Shown: positions 1-11,507, counted from the first letter of the stretch. The stretch is 64,000 nt of DNA from Phialocephala subalpina (GCA_900073065.1 FJOG01000047.1:304018-368017), one strand, 5' to 3'. The notes: generated by a model not told the origin, from the sequence alone. Program-made: numbers and translations.

Positions 1-213
1 GGTTGATCTGGACCCCTTAAACTCCCCCTCGATCAGAAATTCAACTCCTGTCCACGTGACTGCCCTAGATTTAGTCGGCGTTCTCGGTCAAAACAGACCT
101 CGGCATCTCCCCATGCTTACTTCTGGACCCCCTCAAAAACAACTCCAACTCCTTTGTCCTTCCGCAACACAACACACTTCTCTTCCTCTACATATACACG
201 CTTCACATTCACC

Positions 214-1611
214 ATGGCAGGCGAAAGACTCAGCTCCATCCTCAAGCATTTGACACCTGGCTCTTCAGGATTGTCTGCAATGTCAGCGTTCCTCCCGACG
301 TCATCTGCCACATGCTAACGTTATACAGTACCTCGAAGAACGCTGACGATGTTGTTATTACACTCGCAATCCGAACGCCGCTAGCCAAGGGTTTTAAGGG
401 AGGCTTCAAGGATACGGAGCTGGACTACCTTGTGTATGCATTGCTGAAGCAGGTCGTCCAGAAGTCCAGAATTGACCCACAACTCGTGGAAGACATATGC
501 TGCGGCAATGTACGTCCTACACAATCTGCGAATGGTATCAAGCTGATATCTTGTCCTAGGTCTCCGATGGAAAGGCTGCCTACAAACTCCGTGCTGCAGC
601 CCTCGCAGCTGGCTTCCCAAACACGACCGCCGCCTCCACTGTCAACCGATTCTGCTCCTCCGGCCTCAAGGCTACACAAGATATTGCGAACCAGATTGCT
701 TCCGGAAGCATTGAGATTGGTCTTGCTATGGGCGCAGAGATGATGTCTGTTGGAGGGGACCGACTCGAGAAGCCATTCCACCCCGAAATCCTACAAAACC
801 AAGAGTCCGCAGACTGCATGCAGCCCATGGGGCAAACATCCGAGAACGTGGGCAAGGATTTCAACATCTCAAGAGAATTGCAAGATAAATTCGCTGCAGA
901 GAGTTACCAACGTGCTGAGAGGGCACAAAAGGCTGGCTGGTTCGAGGATGAAATCGTACCAATTGTTACCGAGGTTAAGGATCCCAAGACTGGAGAGCTG
1001 AAGAAAGTTACCTTGACCAAGGACGAAGGACCAAGATGGGGCACAACATATGAGGGACTATCTAAGATTCGTCCCGCTTTCCCAGACTTTGGTGACAAGT
1101 CGACTGGTGGAAACTCTTCCCAGGTTACTGATGGCGGTATGTCCTTCTTACCCCGCTATTGATTCCCGTACTAACCCTTGAAGCTGCCGCCGTTCTCTTG
1201 ATGAAACGCTCTCGTGCCATCGAACTCGGGCAACCCATTCTCGCCAAATATGTTGGAGCCACCGTCGCTGGTCTTGCTCCTAGAATCATGGGTATCGGTC
1301 CTTCAATCGCCATTCCTAAGCTTCTGGGCAAGTTCAACATCACAATTGACGACTGCGACATCATCGAAGTTAACGAAGCCTTTGCCTCAATGGCAGTATA
1401 CTGCAAGGACGTCCTGAAGATCCCACACGAGAAGATGAACATCCGCGGAGGTGCTATTGCTCTTGGACATCCTTTGGGCGCTACTGGTGCCAGACAAATT
1501 GTAACTGGTCTCAGCGAAGCCAGGAGGCAGAAGAAAAAGGTTCTTTTGACGAGTATGTGTATTGGTACTGGACAGGGAATGGCTGGTTTGTTTGTCAACG
1601 AGCAGCTATGA
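214..1611 (+). CDS. peroxisomal 3-ketoacyl-CoA thiolase
   Basis: Catalyses the last step of beta-oxidation, cleaving 3-ketoacyl-CoA with CoA to acetyl-CoA and a shortened acyl-CoA. Four exons; introns 282-328, 510-559 and 1137-1183 have GT-AG ends and restore one frame of 417 residues, the usual length for this family. The N-terminus has RLSSILKHL at residues 5-13, an exact PTS2 signal (R-L-x5-H-L), so peroxisomal import through Pex7 is expected. Thiolase landmarks are present: acylated Cys115 in NRFCSSG, His371 in GGAIALGHPLG, and Cys401 in CIGTGQG. The start is the first ATG, directly before the PTS2. The fungal POT1/FOX3-type thiolase is the obvious family. Confidence 0.95.
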
Positions 1612-1992
1612 TTTGGGTTTGGATATGCATGATTTTGGCATTACAAAATGGGTTGGCATAGGCAATGAATGAATATTAATACGAATGCGGGCAATGCATG
1701 ATAATCTGATGCTGTTCTTCGTCCCTCTGGCAAGTGCCTGCATATCCTAGAAGTATTTGGAACTTGGTACCAACATTCTCCTTTTTAAATTGTCAGCTCT
1801 CGAAGGAAGCAACTGCTTTCGTTCAATCTTCTGCAAGGGCACATTCCATCATTGTATCGACTTTGAAGATGGGAAAGTCTACACTAGAGCTCGCTTCGTA
1901 TCGAGGTGCAGAAACCTGGTCGATATATAGTCCTCGTCGACAGACATCCGCCCACCACGAGCATACAACAGCCACGAAGGACAGCATTCGCA
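1612..1992. other. intergenic, no gene seen
   Basis: 3' flank of the thiolase and 5' flank of the next gene. An open frame runs upstream from the next gene's ATG but has no earlier ATG. I see no other feature. Confidence 0.5.
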
Positions 1993-2552
1993 ATGGACAG
2001 AGAGACTAACACTCTCCGATATCTTGAGTGGCGAGCCACGCAAGTCATCGGCGATCTTCAAGCACAAGGGCTTGGAACCAAAGCCAAACTCGACGAAGCA
2101 TTCGAAGCCCACAAGGTCGTATTCGAAGAGAGATATGGCGCATCTCGTACTGCACTTGCTGCTAGTAAATGGGGAGCACAAGAGTCTCCCATCGGCCTGC
2201 TCCAGAGGGCTATCAGAGCTATCTTGAAGAATTACGATCCGAGATACGGTAAGTAATGACATATTAAATGTATGGACAGCACTACTAACATCTCGCAGGC
2301 CTTAATTCCAAGGAAGAAGAAATTTCGCAAGAGTTTTATAATAGAAGCTTCGTTGCGCCGCCGCCGCCTTGGGGTATGTGATGTCGCGCACATCCGAGAT
2401 AATCGCTGACATCAACTAGATCTCAACATCCGCCAGCATTCCCACCTCGAGTAGAACAGCCTCAATATCAACATCAGGCATCATCAGCAGCCAATCCACC
2501 ACAAAGATACATGTTCGGCGAAGATCCAAATACCAACGGTCTACCATACTGA
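1993..2552 (+). CDS. hypothetical protein, first unit of a decayed repeated locus
   Basis: Not a recognised family. Proposed introns 2249-2298 and 2374-2436 (GTAAGT and GTATGT donors, CAG acceptors) give 148 residues from the first ATG. The N-terminal part is helical and charged, followed by a PPPPW segment. The C-terminus reads MFGEDPNTNGLPY. A very similar tail, MFGRDKNNWPY, occurs about 590 bp downstream in the next unit, so the units share an ancestor. The TGA at 2550 lies in the same frame as the next unit, so this stop could itself be a nonsense mutation in a once longer gene. An alternative acceptor (CTAG at about 2419) would give a shorter end but lose the conserved tail. Confidence 0.55.
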
Positions 2553-2561
2553 GCGATTGCG

Positions 2562-3143
2562 ATGAAGGGCCTCAGGGTATTGATCGGCCCATACTGTGGT
2601 GACGATGGGCAAATTTGTTCCATCGCTGGGAAGCATTTCGGGGTCTACTTTCGCCGCCAGAGACGACAAAAAGAGGACACACTGGTCGTGTGGTCAGAGC
2701 TTACTTACGAGCGAAAGAATCGAGAAAGAAATATCAAGCAAAGTTCAATCGAGACGCTTGATTATGCCTGGACGTTTCTCCGCCTCTGGGCCGAAGAAGC
2801 CGACCAGCATATGAAGCGGGGTACGAACCCACCAAACTTGGTAGATTGGTTAAGGGTCTAGAAGCAGTGGGAATCTACTAGAGCTGTTCCACAGCTCTTG
2901 GTCGAGCCGAACAGACCTCCGCAAAGCGGCCAACAATCAACTCTGGCCCGACCAAGCAATCAGGCACAGGTTCAACACTCACAACAACCTCCGGTATCAC
3001 AGCCGCCCAATCGTTTGATACAGCAGTCGCAACTTCGATCAAGCCCTCCGGGAGCTACCCACGTTTCGGTACTTTCTGACCAAGACAATAGGCCTGTACC
3101 GGAGTCAATGTTCGGCAGAGACAAGAACAATTGGCCGTATTAG
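2562..3143 (+). pseudogene. broken paralogue with in-frame TAG
   Basis: One reading frame covers the whole unit but is interrupted by TAG at 2859-2861. The paralogous unit downstream has LLNWLDVWKSYEA where this one reads LVDWLRV-stop-KQWES, so the stop replaces a conserved Trp (TGG to TAG). On the other strand that is CCA to CTA, a CpA to TpA change as made by RIP. Before the stop lies a charged helical region with SIETLDYAWTFLRLW. After it comes a Pro/Gln-rich linker ending in MFGRDKNNWPY. The protein family is unknown. I see no intron signals that could remove the stop. Confidence 0.6.
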
Positions 3144-3146
3144 TCC

Positions 3147-4921
3147 GTGTTTTTCAATTCACGTCCTCCCCACCACGAGGAACGTCAGCTGTTCTTAGGT
3201 CCTGAGTCAAACTTCCGGAAACTAGCATCGAATCTCTTCAAGCTTAATTTCCGGCATGAGAAGCGTATCAAAGACAATTGCCTAATCATCTTCCCCGAAC
3301 CTTTCCGCGAACCCACAAAACAAAGCGATATCGAGGCTCTTGGATAATGCTTGGAAGTTCCTTCGCTTGCGGGTGTCGGATGTCATCCAGATGTGGAAGC
3401 AGAAGACTGAGCCACCGACTCTGCTGAACTGGTTGGATGTGTGGAAGTCATATGAGGCTAGTGGGAGCTTCCTCGACGTCCCACTCCCGCCCAACAGACC
3501 TCCTCATATCACATTCGGTGCATCCCGAGAGTTTAATATTCGAGGTGTTGCAAGTCTCAATACGGGCACTGCTAATTCGTCAAGGCAAGGACCATCGTGG
3601 AAGGAGGCGGCACGAAAAGCCAACTCAGCAATCCCCCTTCCACCACCTCCTCCGCCTGGTCCCCCGCCTAAGAGTCCGAAGAATCAGCGGTCGAAATTTG
3701 GTTATTCCCGAACCTTTGTTAATCCTGATCAAGAATCCAAGATGGGTGTCAAACGTGGGATTAAACGCACATCGCATCTCGACTCCTTTCATTCTCCTCA
3801 AGATTTCCAGAACCGTGTCGCCTCGATATTCACCTTCGCCAGCTGTCTCTGACCTTGTCAACACATGGAATCAATCGACGAATGATGTCCAGCACCAAGC
3901 CGCATACCCAGTCTCGGCAGGAGCCGCCAGAGACACAACAGATAACACTGGGCTTGTTTATGATGGAGAGGCATGGGTCATGGACCTTAATCCACAACGC
4001 GTGGTGCCTCTGCCAGGACAACCACTGCCGACGCATACACGAGATGTCCCTAGGTCTCTTGTCAATCAAGATTTATCCCGGGAAGATAGATTCCACGCCA
4101 ATGTGCTTCGACAGGAGCAATACTTGCGCGAAACCAAAGCTCGGAAGCTGACCGAGGCTCGGAAGTATGCTGCCGCTTACGGAGGTTCGTCGAGCATGTA
4201 GGTCAACACATCGAGAAGCATGGGAGAACATCCAGTACAAGATTCGAGCGGAATTCCAGATTGGATGATTGAGGAAAGAGACTTTCCAGCTTCTGCTGCT
4301 CGCGCAGCGCCCCCGAGATTGGATGATGATGTACACCGCAGAAGTGCGACTCCGCAAAGACAAGAAGTGAGCACCATCCCAGCTTGGGAGTCGCCAAACA
4401 CTTCCCCGACTCCTACCGTTGCGCAGCCATCAGGAAACAACGATACGCAACGCAGAAACGCAGCTCCTCTAACACAGGAATGGGATATGTCCACCACTTG
4501 GATGCATCGGAGCAATAACTCATCCCAGATCTCGAGACATGCTGTTCATGAGAGTTATCGAGAATGGAGACATATCCCTCCCAGAATTTTCGGAACGAGG
4601 CCTGCGAAACTCAATACGCGATCGCGCCTTCATCGTTCATCTTACAGATCGGGAAGCACTGGCCCTGCCACAGCACCCACTAAACCACGTGACTATGTTA
4701 CCTCAACTGGAAACAAAAACAATGGTCAATACGGCAGTGATTCATTTGGTCGTGAGCCAGAAACTCGCCTCGATGCTACTCCTCCGAGCTGTCCTATATC
4801 TGCTGTCGCTCAAGAAATATCAAGAACTCGACCTGTTTCTTGGCACAGCGTTGATGCCACTCAAGATCAAGACGACGCGCCTGGCGCTCCGAGAGTGAAA
4901 AAACGTAGAAAAGGTCCATGA
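3147..4921 (+). pseudogene. broken third paralogue, frameshifts and stop
   Basis: Continues in frame from the previous unit's stop. It aligns with the second unit (QSDIEALDNAWKFLRL against QSSIETLDYAWTFLRL), but an extra G near 3343 shifts the frame. The coding sense resumes from 3340 with a proline run (IPLPPPPPPGPPPK). A second frame change near 3810-3840 moves to the frame that carries DLVNTWNQSTNDVQ onwards. An in-frame TAG stands at 4199-4201, after which the same frame continues to TGA at 4919 with a basic tail (VKKRRKGP). No plausible introns explain these breaks. Two frameshifts and one nonsense codon argue for a pseudogene, although sequencing error at one site cannot be excluded. 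Confidence 0.55.
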
Positions 4922-5261
4922 AGGGTAGATTGACGAGGCATAAACTCTAGCGAAGAGGAAGAGCTGTGAGGATGGTGGAGACGTGTTTTCCCAAGGTATG
5001 ATCCCTTAGCGAGCGTAAGTCGCTGGTTATTCTAGATATCGAAATAAAAATTTGTCTTGCTTTTTACGTCATTGCGTTCGCTTCGAGTTATGAGCGAGTC
5101 CTCCTCATCGCCGCCTCTCAACGCCCTGTCTTTCCTTTCTTCTTCTCTTTCTGCTTCCAACCTCCACCAGTCCCCTGTACCTTCTCGATCACCTAATCCA
5201 GTCCTTCTCAGCCTGCCCAAAAACTTCTCATCCTCCTATTCCCATTTATCAATCCCAAATA
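4922..5261. other. intergenic
   Basis: A 5'-to-3' open frame from an ATG at 5092 is Ser-rich and runs into the MITE. I do not consider it supported. Nothing else was recognised. Confidence 0.35.
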
Positions 5262-5515
5262 TACGGAGGCGCGGTTTTCAAGTAGTAAGCCATGCACGTG
5301 ATCTATGCACTTTATTAAAACACCAAAAATAATGTATTTAAGTATTATATTAATCATATGATTATTTAATTACTATTTATAATTATCTATAAAATACGAA
5401 GGTATAGTTTTAAAGTAATAAGCTTAGTCTAAGTATTTTTACTGCAAAATTCTTGATTTTGGGTGAGGAAAGCTCGGACTACAGCTCATTACTTTAAAAC
5501 CGCGCCTTCGTACTC
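5262..5515. mobile_element. MITE-like element with terminal inverted repeats
   Basis: The left end (5262-5292) contains TACGGAGGCGCGGTTTT. The right end (5488-5515) is its inverted counterpart, reading TACGAAGGCGCGGTTTTAAA on the other strand. TA dinucleotides flank both ends, as for Tc1/mariner-type elements. An internal copy at about 5396-5425 has TACGAAGGTATAGTTTT, where GCGCGG became TATAGG-like sequence, consistent with C-to-T mutation. The interior is very AT-rich. There is no coding capacity, so it is non-autonomous. It abuts a decayed minus-strand gene. Confidence 0.65.
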
Positions 5516-5960
5516 TCAAATAATGGCGCCAACCCATGCGGCCCACACTTCCTAAAATCTCCACTCGTTTTCCTTGAACCCAAATATCCAGCATATCTTT
5601 CGTAGAGAGCTTCTTCGATTTTTAATGCCCCCTCTTCCCTCGAATTTTCCGCTTGTTCGTTATTTGCTTCATTCTCAAGCGCTTCGTAATCCTCGTCCCC
5701 AACTGCCTAGTTAGGAGAGAGGGTGACAAGTGTGGATTTTATCCTCGCAGCTTCCTCTTCAGTGAGGTATGGGAAGATGATGTATACTGGGTCGAGTGTT
5801 GAGTTTAGGCGTGCGGCGGAGTCGGGGCTCTTTCCCACGTTTCGGGCATCGTAGATCATTACTTTGATTTTGTACCAGAGGTAGTTGCCTTTCTTCAGGT
5901 CTTCAAGTGTTGGTTGAAATTTGGTTGCCGTTTTGTTTGCGGGTTTGACTGTGTTTTAGG
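5516..5960 (-). pseudogene. hypothetical gene remnant interrupted by MITE
   Basis: The minus-strand frame reads PTLEDLKKGNYLWYKIKVMIYD and is clearly related to PTIEDLKAKPDLWYRIKVVIYD in the unit at 6231-6801, so these are duplicated genes of unknown family. The frame has a TAG after TLVTLSPN and then continues in frame with acidic sequence and ALYERYAGYLGS, running straight into the MITE terminal repeat. If the element is removed with one TA, the frame would end two codons later with IWD and a stop, suggesting insertion near the original C-terminus. The 5' end is unclear, and no ATG with good splice support was found. Confidence 0.5.
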
Positions 5961-6230
5961 ATGCTTCAAGTAAGGGACCTGAAAATGAGCTCATGTGCCT
6001 CCCATTGTAGTGTGAACTGGTCGCGGGTGAGCTGTTGTAGCTTACCAGCTCTCGAAGCGGGAGTCGGAAAGGGGAATCACGTATGCATAATATTTTCCAC
6101 TTCACGAACGTGCGATCCGATTCAATACGGTGTTCATTCTATTTTCCAAGTCCCCACATCTATGTTATATGCACTGTCAATATTTCCTGCTTCCATGATC
6201 ACGACCTCATATTTTTCCACCTAGGATTCG

Positions 6231-6801
6231 CTACAGTAGTCTATTCATAGCAGCATCAGCGTAGTTCCGCGCCATATCCCTCTTTTTCTGCCCCTTTCTT
6301 GCCCCTTGATTATTCGGAGGCAGTCCCACGACTCTCATCTTTCTAACGAAGCTCAACTCTTCCAGTTCCGGCTTCTCGATCTGGAAGACGTGGAGGTAAA
6401 GTGTTCCCAGATATGCTGGGTACAAGACTCGATATCCACAATCTCTTGGTGCATCAAGAGGCCTTGCATGGTTTGGTCGATTGTTTTGATTACTTTGAAG
6501 AACTTGATGCAGTACATTTCTCGTCTCCATTCTGGTCGAGAGGCCAAACGTATGCCGGCGAGGACTAAATGATAACTTTGATGATTTCAGCTTCCTTGGT
6601 AGTGAAGTATGGCGCACAGATATATATCGTGCTTGGCGTTTTGGTCAGCCTTGCTTTGGACTTTGGGTCCCTTGTTTGAAGAAGGTCGTATATCACGACC
6701 TTGATTCGGTACCAGAGATCTGGTTTGGCTTTGAGGTCCTCGATTGTTGGTGTGGGCGCTCGGAGTGATCGCATGTCGAACTTTTGAGCGAGTTTCTTCA
6801 T
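6231..6801 (-). pseudogene. hypothetical gene, paralogue of 5516-5960
   Basis: Opens with ATG at 6799-6801. The first frame gives 78 residues containing PTIEDLKAKPDLWYRIKVV, then stops at 6565. Coding sense appears to continue in other frames: REMYCIKFFK, then EKPELEELSFVRKMRVVGLPP, ending at 6231. A GTAATC...CCAG intron could join the last two pieces in frame, but the first junction has no plausible intron. It is therefore either a pseudogene or a gene with an exon structure I could not solve. Function unknown. Confidence 0.45.
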
Positions 6802-7543
6802 TTTCGTCTGCTGTTTAGATCCTATTGTTCTTGGTAATTGTATGCCCGAAACCCTTGTGAAGGGGTCACGACGAAAACTACAGGGAAGATCAAAAAAAGC
6901 ACCTCTAAGTCGAAATATCGCTTGACTTATTTAGGCGAAGATACTACGCTATATAAGGCTAGTGGCGTCGCAGACTCAGTAACACTGACTTGTTTCAGCG
7001 AAAGTTACGCTTTAAAGAGCTAGTGGCGGCCGCGCCCGCAGGCTCAGTAATATTAAGACAAGCACTTGAGACTACTCGAACTTTTCAAAAGCGAGTGAGA
7101 CTAAGCCCCCCCTCCCTTTGGGTTCGGGCTAGGAGGGGCGCCGCGCCCCCATACAATCCGAAGAGTTGGAAAAGCGGGTCATGGTCATTGTTTATGGAGG
7201 CGTAGAATTGTGGTCGAGATTTGCAGTGTCGGGTCACGTGGAGGGGAGGGGAGAGTCACTTCAATTCCCATGTCGACCAATCTATTAGCGGGAACGAAAG
7301 AATGGAAGAAATTGGGCACAATAACACGACTCTCAGTTTGTTTCAAGTTCTTAGCTCTCAATTAAATCCAACTATGCTCCCAAAGGGGTATCAAATTCCA
7401 CACTTTCCTTCATGACATTCCCAGTTCACCCAACGCCCATTTCTTCGGGTCTCGTATAGAATCATAATAGCCCGTCACAAGAGGCTGCGTCGGCCCAAGA
7501 CTGCAACCCCAAGACTGACCTTCTCACCGACCTCTGACCGACC
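6802..7543. other. intergenic with short degenerate repeat
   Basis: Two imperfect direct copies of a segment containing GCTAGTGGCG and CTCAGTAA start near 6947 and 7004, period about 57 bp. Around 7105-7150 there is a GC-rich stretch. No gene was recognised. Confidence 0.4.
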
Positions 7544-9073
7544 TCAAACTTCAGTAACGCTAGCCCGACTGCTCATCTTTCCAGTCTCAGGATCAAGATC
7601 ACCTAACGGCACCAATTGCACCTCATCGCCTGTCTCCGGGTCCCCATATCGTACCGTATAAGTCTGCGAATACACAATCGTATTCTCGTCAGGCTCACTA
7701 GGAATCGAAATTTTGTCTGATCGACCAAGCGAGGAATTGCCAGTTATGCGGCCATGGCTGTTGACGTATTGTTTATTGGAATTCTGGGTAGACCCGAGAA
7801 TCTTGGGGAATAGTCTGACTAGGAGAAGGCGCATGCTAGGCATGCAGGCGCAGATGATACCGACATTGATTTCAACTGTTGACCACTGCGCGACGGAGAT
7901 ATTGTCCCTTGTTGGGTTGATCGATTTCGCGAAACGGACGATGGATTGTAGGCGTAGAATGCTGACGACTGTAACACTATATATACTTGTTAAATCTGGG
8001 CGGGCAGCAATTGAGGACCAGTTCCAGAGAAGGTGAAAGATTGAAAACTCACAATGTGCCCACAACGAACATTGATGCAACGCCAACTTTCTTCTTCCAG
8101 TGAAGGTTGAGCTTGACCACTTGAGACATGGGGAGGCCAAGCATCCACGCGTCGAGCAGGATGCTGATCACGGCATTTGCCCAGGCCATAGCATTCACAT
8201 CGAAGCATTTGCCATGATGTTCGCCGTCCCAATTCTTCCAATAGTAATCGATGGGATGGCATTGGAATATGCTAGCTACGACGAAGACAATACCAAATAT
8301 GCTGTCGATAATAATGGTGCCCCAGATGAGTCGCCGAATCTTAGGTCCTGGAAAGATCCGTAGGTAGAAGAAGAGGAGGGAAAGCTTCAGCAATGCAACC
8401 TGAGCAAAGTAGAGTATCTCCATGACGTAAAAGACATGGATGAAATCTGTGATCTGCTTAAAGGTAACGGTCCAAATGTCCTTGCCGAGTCCATTGGAAG
8501 TAAGGCCGTGAACAGTTAACACGGAGCTCGGTATACCCGTCGCGAGTGTAATAGCAATGAAGTAATCATCGAGCCAGACCTCGGATTTGGTGAAGAACTT
8601 GGAGACCAGTCTTATCGCTACAGCAGCTCCAGAAACGGCACCGAAGACATTGGAGATGGTATTATATAGCCCGCTCTTATCCCGGATAGGAGCACCACAC
8701 GTCGTCTGAGTAACGTTCTTGGTCACTAATGGCAAGAAGTCAGAACTTGCGTTGAGGCGGGGCTGATTCAAAGACTTACCAAGTGCTTCTTTGAGAGTGC
8801 ACGATGCTTCAACACAAACCGTTACATCAATCTGCAAGGGCGCGTTTGTGCAGATACAAGTTTGGTTGGTAACTGAGCATGTTGAATTCTCAATTGCGCT
8901 TATAAGACAGCCCAGCTGGAGACTTTCGTTAGTTGTTGTTTTATGACTCGGGCTCGAAGGACACGAACCGCACACTGGGGAAGCTCAGCAATTGAAGAAG
9001 ATAATGAACTCTGGGCCCAAGTTCCTGTTACCAAGGCCAGGAAGAAAAGCGAGAAGCCTAAAAGTTTCTTCAT
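7544..9073 (-). CDS. CFEM-domain seven-TM receptor-like protein (rhodopsin/Pth11-like)
   Basis: Four exons; introns 8916-8968, 8726-8779 and 7977-8052 give 448 residues. Residues 1-20 are a signal peptide. Then comes a CFEM domain with eight cysteines, beginning LPQCALGCL, with the CIC motif and a last Cys in TTCGAP. Seven hydrophobic helices follow, from VFGAVSGAAVAIRL to GIICACMPSMRLLLVRLF. This is the layout of fungal CFEM-GPCR/Pth11-like proteins, placed in the plasma membrane with CFEM outside. Such proteins are implicated in surface sensing in plant-associated fungi, but the ligand here is unknown. The hydrophilic C-terminal tail has repeated DPETG. The start is the only ATG giving a signal peptide in frame with CFEM. 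Confidence 0.9.
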
Positions 9074-9565
9074 GCTTTACCTTCTATCAGGCATAATCGA
9101 TGCTGTGTGAAATTGGACAAGGTCTCCGAGGGATGGAAAATACTCGGGGGTAGAGAGGAATTAGTACAAAATGTGGGCTCTCCTCCCCGATATAAAGTTT
9201 GGCCACCACGTGGCTTTCCATTCTCCACAAATACAGTCTCAGTGAAGAGACATCAAACCGTTTCTCGAAGCCGATTGAGGTGGCGAAGAACATGGCGAAG
9301 AGCACTGACAAAAAGATTGTGTTTTGCGCTTGAACCCCTTGAAATCACACCAATGTAACGGGTCGGATGTCAACGAGTGAAACAAAACCAGGAGCCGCCC
9401 AAGCGAGCCGACAATTCCAGTACACCAGTTTGGTCGCAACGCCATGAAGAGACAATTATCCGATGCAATGCAGAAGCCGCCACGCATGATCTTGCATAAT
9501 CTTACCCCGGCAATGGGTCAAGTGCCCTTTCCGCGTATCTAACCGAATCGAACGATAAGGTTATT
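9074..9565. other. promoter region of the CFEM gene, no gene seen
   Basis: Divergent flank; only short unsupported open frames. Confidence 0.4.
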
Positions 9566-9885
9566 TCAATAAACCAGGTACCGAGCCAATTGAGGACACA
9601 CACGGCTGGCCGGATATCTCAAACTTCTTAACGGCGAAGGATACGCGTGGTAAAATCCATCTGCCGGTGTGGCGTGCAGTCAGTGTTAGCCAATGGAGTC
9701 CCTGTGTAATATCCAGGCCGCATAATTGCCCGTTCCAAGAAGTTGTCATCGGACTTACTGCAAGCAGGTCTACGCTTTGACGCTGTACAGTTGCCAAGAG
9801 GAGGATTCCCGCCTTCGAGAACGTAAAAGCGTTTACTAAGTCGGCTCAGGCCGACGATAACGAATAGAGCTGCAGTCTTTTTCAC
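9566..9885 (-). CDS. possible small protein with one intron, start unresolved
   Basis: A minus-strand frame with hydrophobic N-terminus (TAALFVIVGLSRLS) runs into a good donor (TTGCA then GTAAGT). It is followed by a branch-like GCTAAC and a CGGCAG acceptor. Joining them gives PACNGFYHAYPSPLRSLRYP and a stop at 9566. No in-frame ATG is visible upstream, so this may be a remnant or have an upstream exon. A small secreted protein is possible. The evidence is splice-signal quality only. Confidence 0.22.
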
Positions 9886-10464
9886 AATCTTACATAAGAA
9901 ACAACAGATCGATCAGGCTTCCTAAAGGCGACCTGACCTGCAGTACCACAAAATCCTTTTAGTTCTTTATTATTCAATCTCTACCCTTTTGCCATTTGCC
10001 CACGTCATCTAACCGACTGCTTCAAATTCCTCTCCTCCGACCCCTATTCCCCCTCTCGGCAAATCATTTCGGCTACCCTTGCACTGATTCATCTTCGTGA
10101 TGGCGCAACCAAATCGGTCACTCGATGAACTCACGCAGACCCACTATCAAAAGGCCCACTTGCTGCACGGCCCCACGTTGGAGATCTAGATCCTTCGGCT
10201 TTCGTCTCGTGAATTCAACCAATGCTGTTGATTGTAGCCTAGCCCAAAGTTGATACTGTACAAGATGTAGTCATGCAAGAAAAGGGGGCGGAAGGGCTCT
10301 CTCGAGTCAAGAGCTTCAGCAGTGGACAAATCAGAGTGAACCCCTGCAGTGGGTGGAGACTGGGGGTGGATTATGTGGAGGATGATGTGGAGGACTTTCG
10401 TAATAGCCACACCACACCTTAGCAAGGGAATAAAACTGTGTGAGAAAATGTTTTGGAAACTGCT
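9886..10464. other. intergenic
   Basis: No gene or repeat recognised. Confidence 0.4.
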
Positions 10465-10654
10465 TTCTATCCCCTCAACAATGGATTCGCTTGTGAATTT
10501 TAGCGCGAAACCCTTAGGTTAGGGTCCTTCAGCGCTTGAGAGCCTGGAAGTTTAACGATCCACTCCCTGAATTCCAGGCTGTTTTAGCGATCAACTTTTG
10601 GTGTTCCTGGCGCCAAGATGCTAAAATTCACTTCCATCGCTGAGGGGATAGGAG
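10465..10654. mobile_element. foldback MITE-like element
   Basis: The left end (10465-10505) reads TTCTATCCCCTCA and then GTGAATTTTAGC. The right end (10619-10654) is the inverted form, with CTCCTATCCCCTCA and GTGAATTTTAGC on the other strand. The pair extends about 36 bp with a few mismatches. Inside is a second inverted pair, AGCCTGGAA at 10541 and TTCCAGGCT at 10572. There is no coding capacity. I could not identify a clear target-site duplication. Confidence 0.5.
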
Positions 10655-10659
10655 ACTAT

Positions 10660-10803
10660 AGTAGGCCTAGACTATAGGGGACTATAGGGAGTGCAGTATC
10701 CGTCCTTTCCGATTTTTCAGGCAGGCATTTGGTCCGACGTGGCTGACTTTCCTACAAAAAGCGGCAAAGGCCGGATGATGCGGCCCCACCTATAGTCCAG
10801 AGT
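10660..10803. repeat. ACTATAG repeats and possible second small inverted-repeat element
   Basis: ACTATAG occurs repeatedly between 10655 and 10694. An inverted match, CTATAGTCCAGAG, occurs at about 10791-10803, so the stretch may be another very short non-autonomous element next to the preceding one. The evidence is weak, resting on short motifs. Confidence 0.3.
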
Positions 10804-11507
10804 AAATTAACCATCTGCGGGGGAAAAGTCTAAATTGACTATGGCGGCGAAATACTCCGTAAGCTTGCACGAATACTTCCCAGTCACGGATCCGCGCCTG
10901 GGTCTGGATAAATGCCCGATTCTACTAGTGACTGTAAATTACTCCGGAGTACTATGGACTGAGAGAGAGGTCCGGAAGCTTCCCCATTCGCAGCCCACGG
11001 GCGATAAGCGAGAAGCCCCTCGAGATCTTCCGCTTCTGCCGCTCCTCCCCTTTTCAATTCTTCGACTGATAACACTGATATAAGGTAAGGGGGGTATATC
11101 AGTCACACGTTAGCACCGAAAACTAGACAAGACTGTGAATGAGAGTGTGCCGTGAAATTTAGATTTCCCACAGCACTGGCAGGTCTCTCAAGTGAGCATT
11201 ATTCTTGCTACGTTGAGTTTTCTTTCTTGGGTCTTGTTTTGTCGATTTCACATGCTTTAGGAGAGTGGCAATGCGTTACCACGATGGCGGAGATCACTTT
11301 CTCAATGAATAGAGTTCATATCCGTCCTTCCCCATAAGAACGAAGCTCCGGAGATGGGACGACTATGCCATATTAACCACGTGCGTGGCTCGTGCTTCAA
11401 TTCCTGTTCGGACGAGGTATTTTACAACTCTGGTTTCCATCCTCTCATCTCGTCATCCTCTCACTCTTCAGTCTCTCAAGGTTACCGTTCAGAAGACAGA
11501 AGTCAGG
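10804..11507. other. upstream region of the FAD oxidase gene
   Basis: Contains the 12-bp palindrome TACTCCGGAGTA near 10941, and TACTCCGTA near 10853. CGG/CCG half-sites are typical of Zn2Cys6 regulator binding, but here this is only suggestive. No gene is supported. Confidence 0.3.

Noticed and set aside
5057..5332. Ser-rich plus-strand frame running into the MITE
   Set aside because: Its end lies in the transposon terminal repeat, and low-complexity Ser/Leu sequence is common in chance frames.
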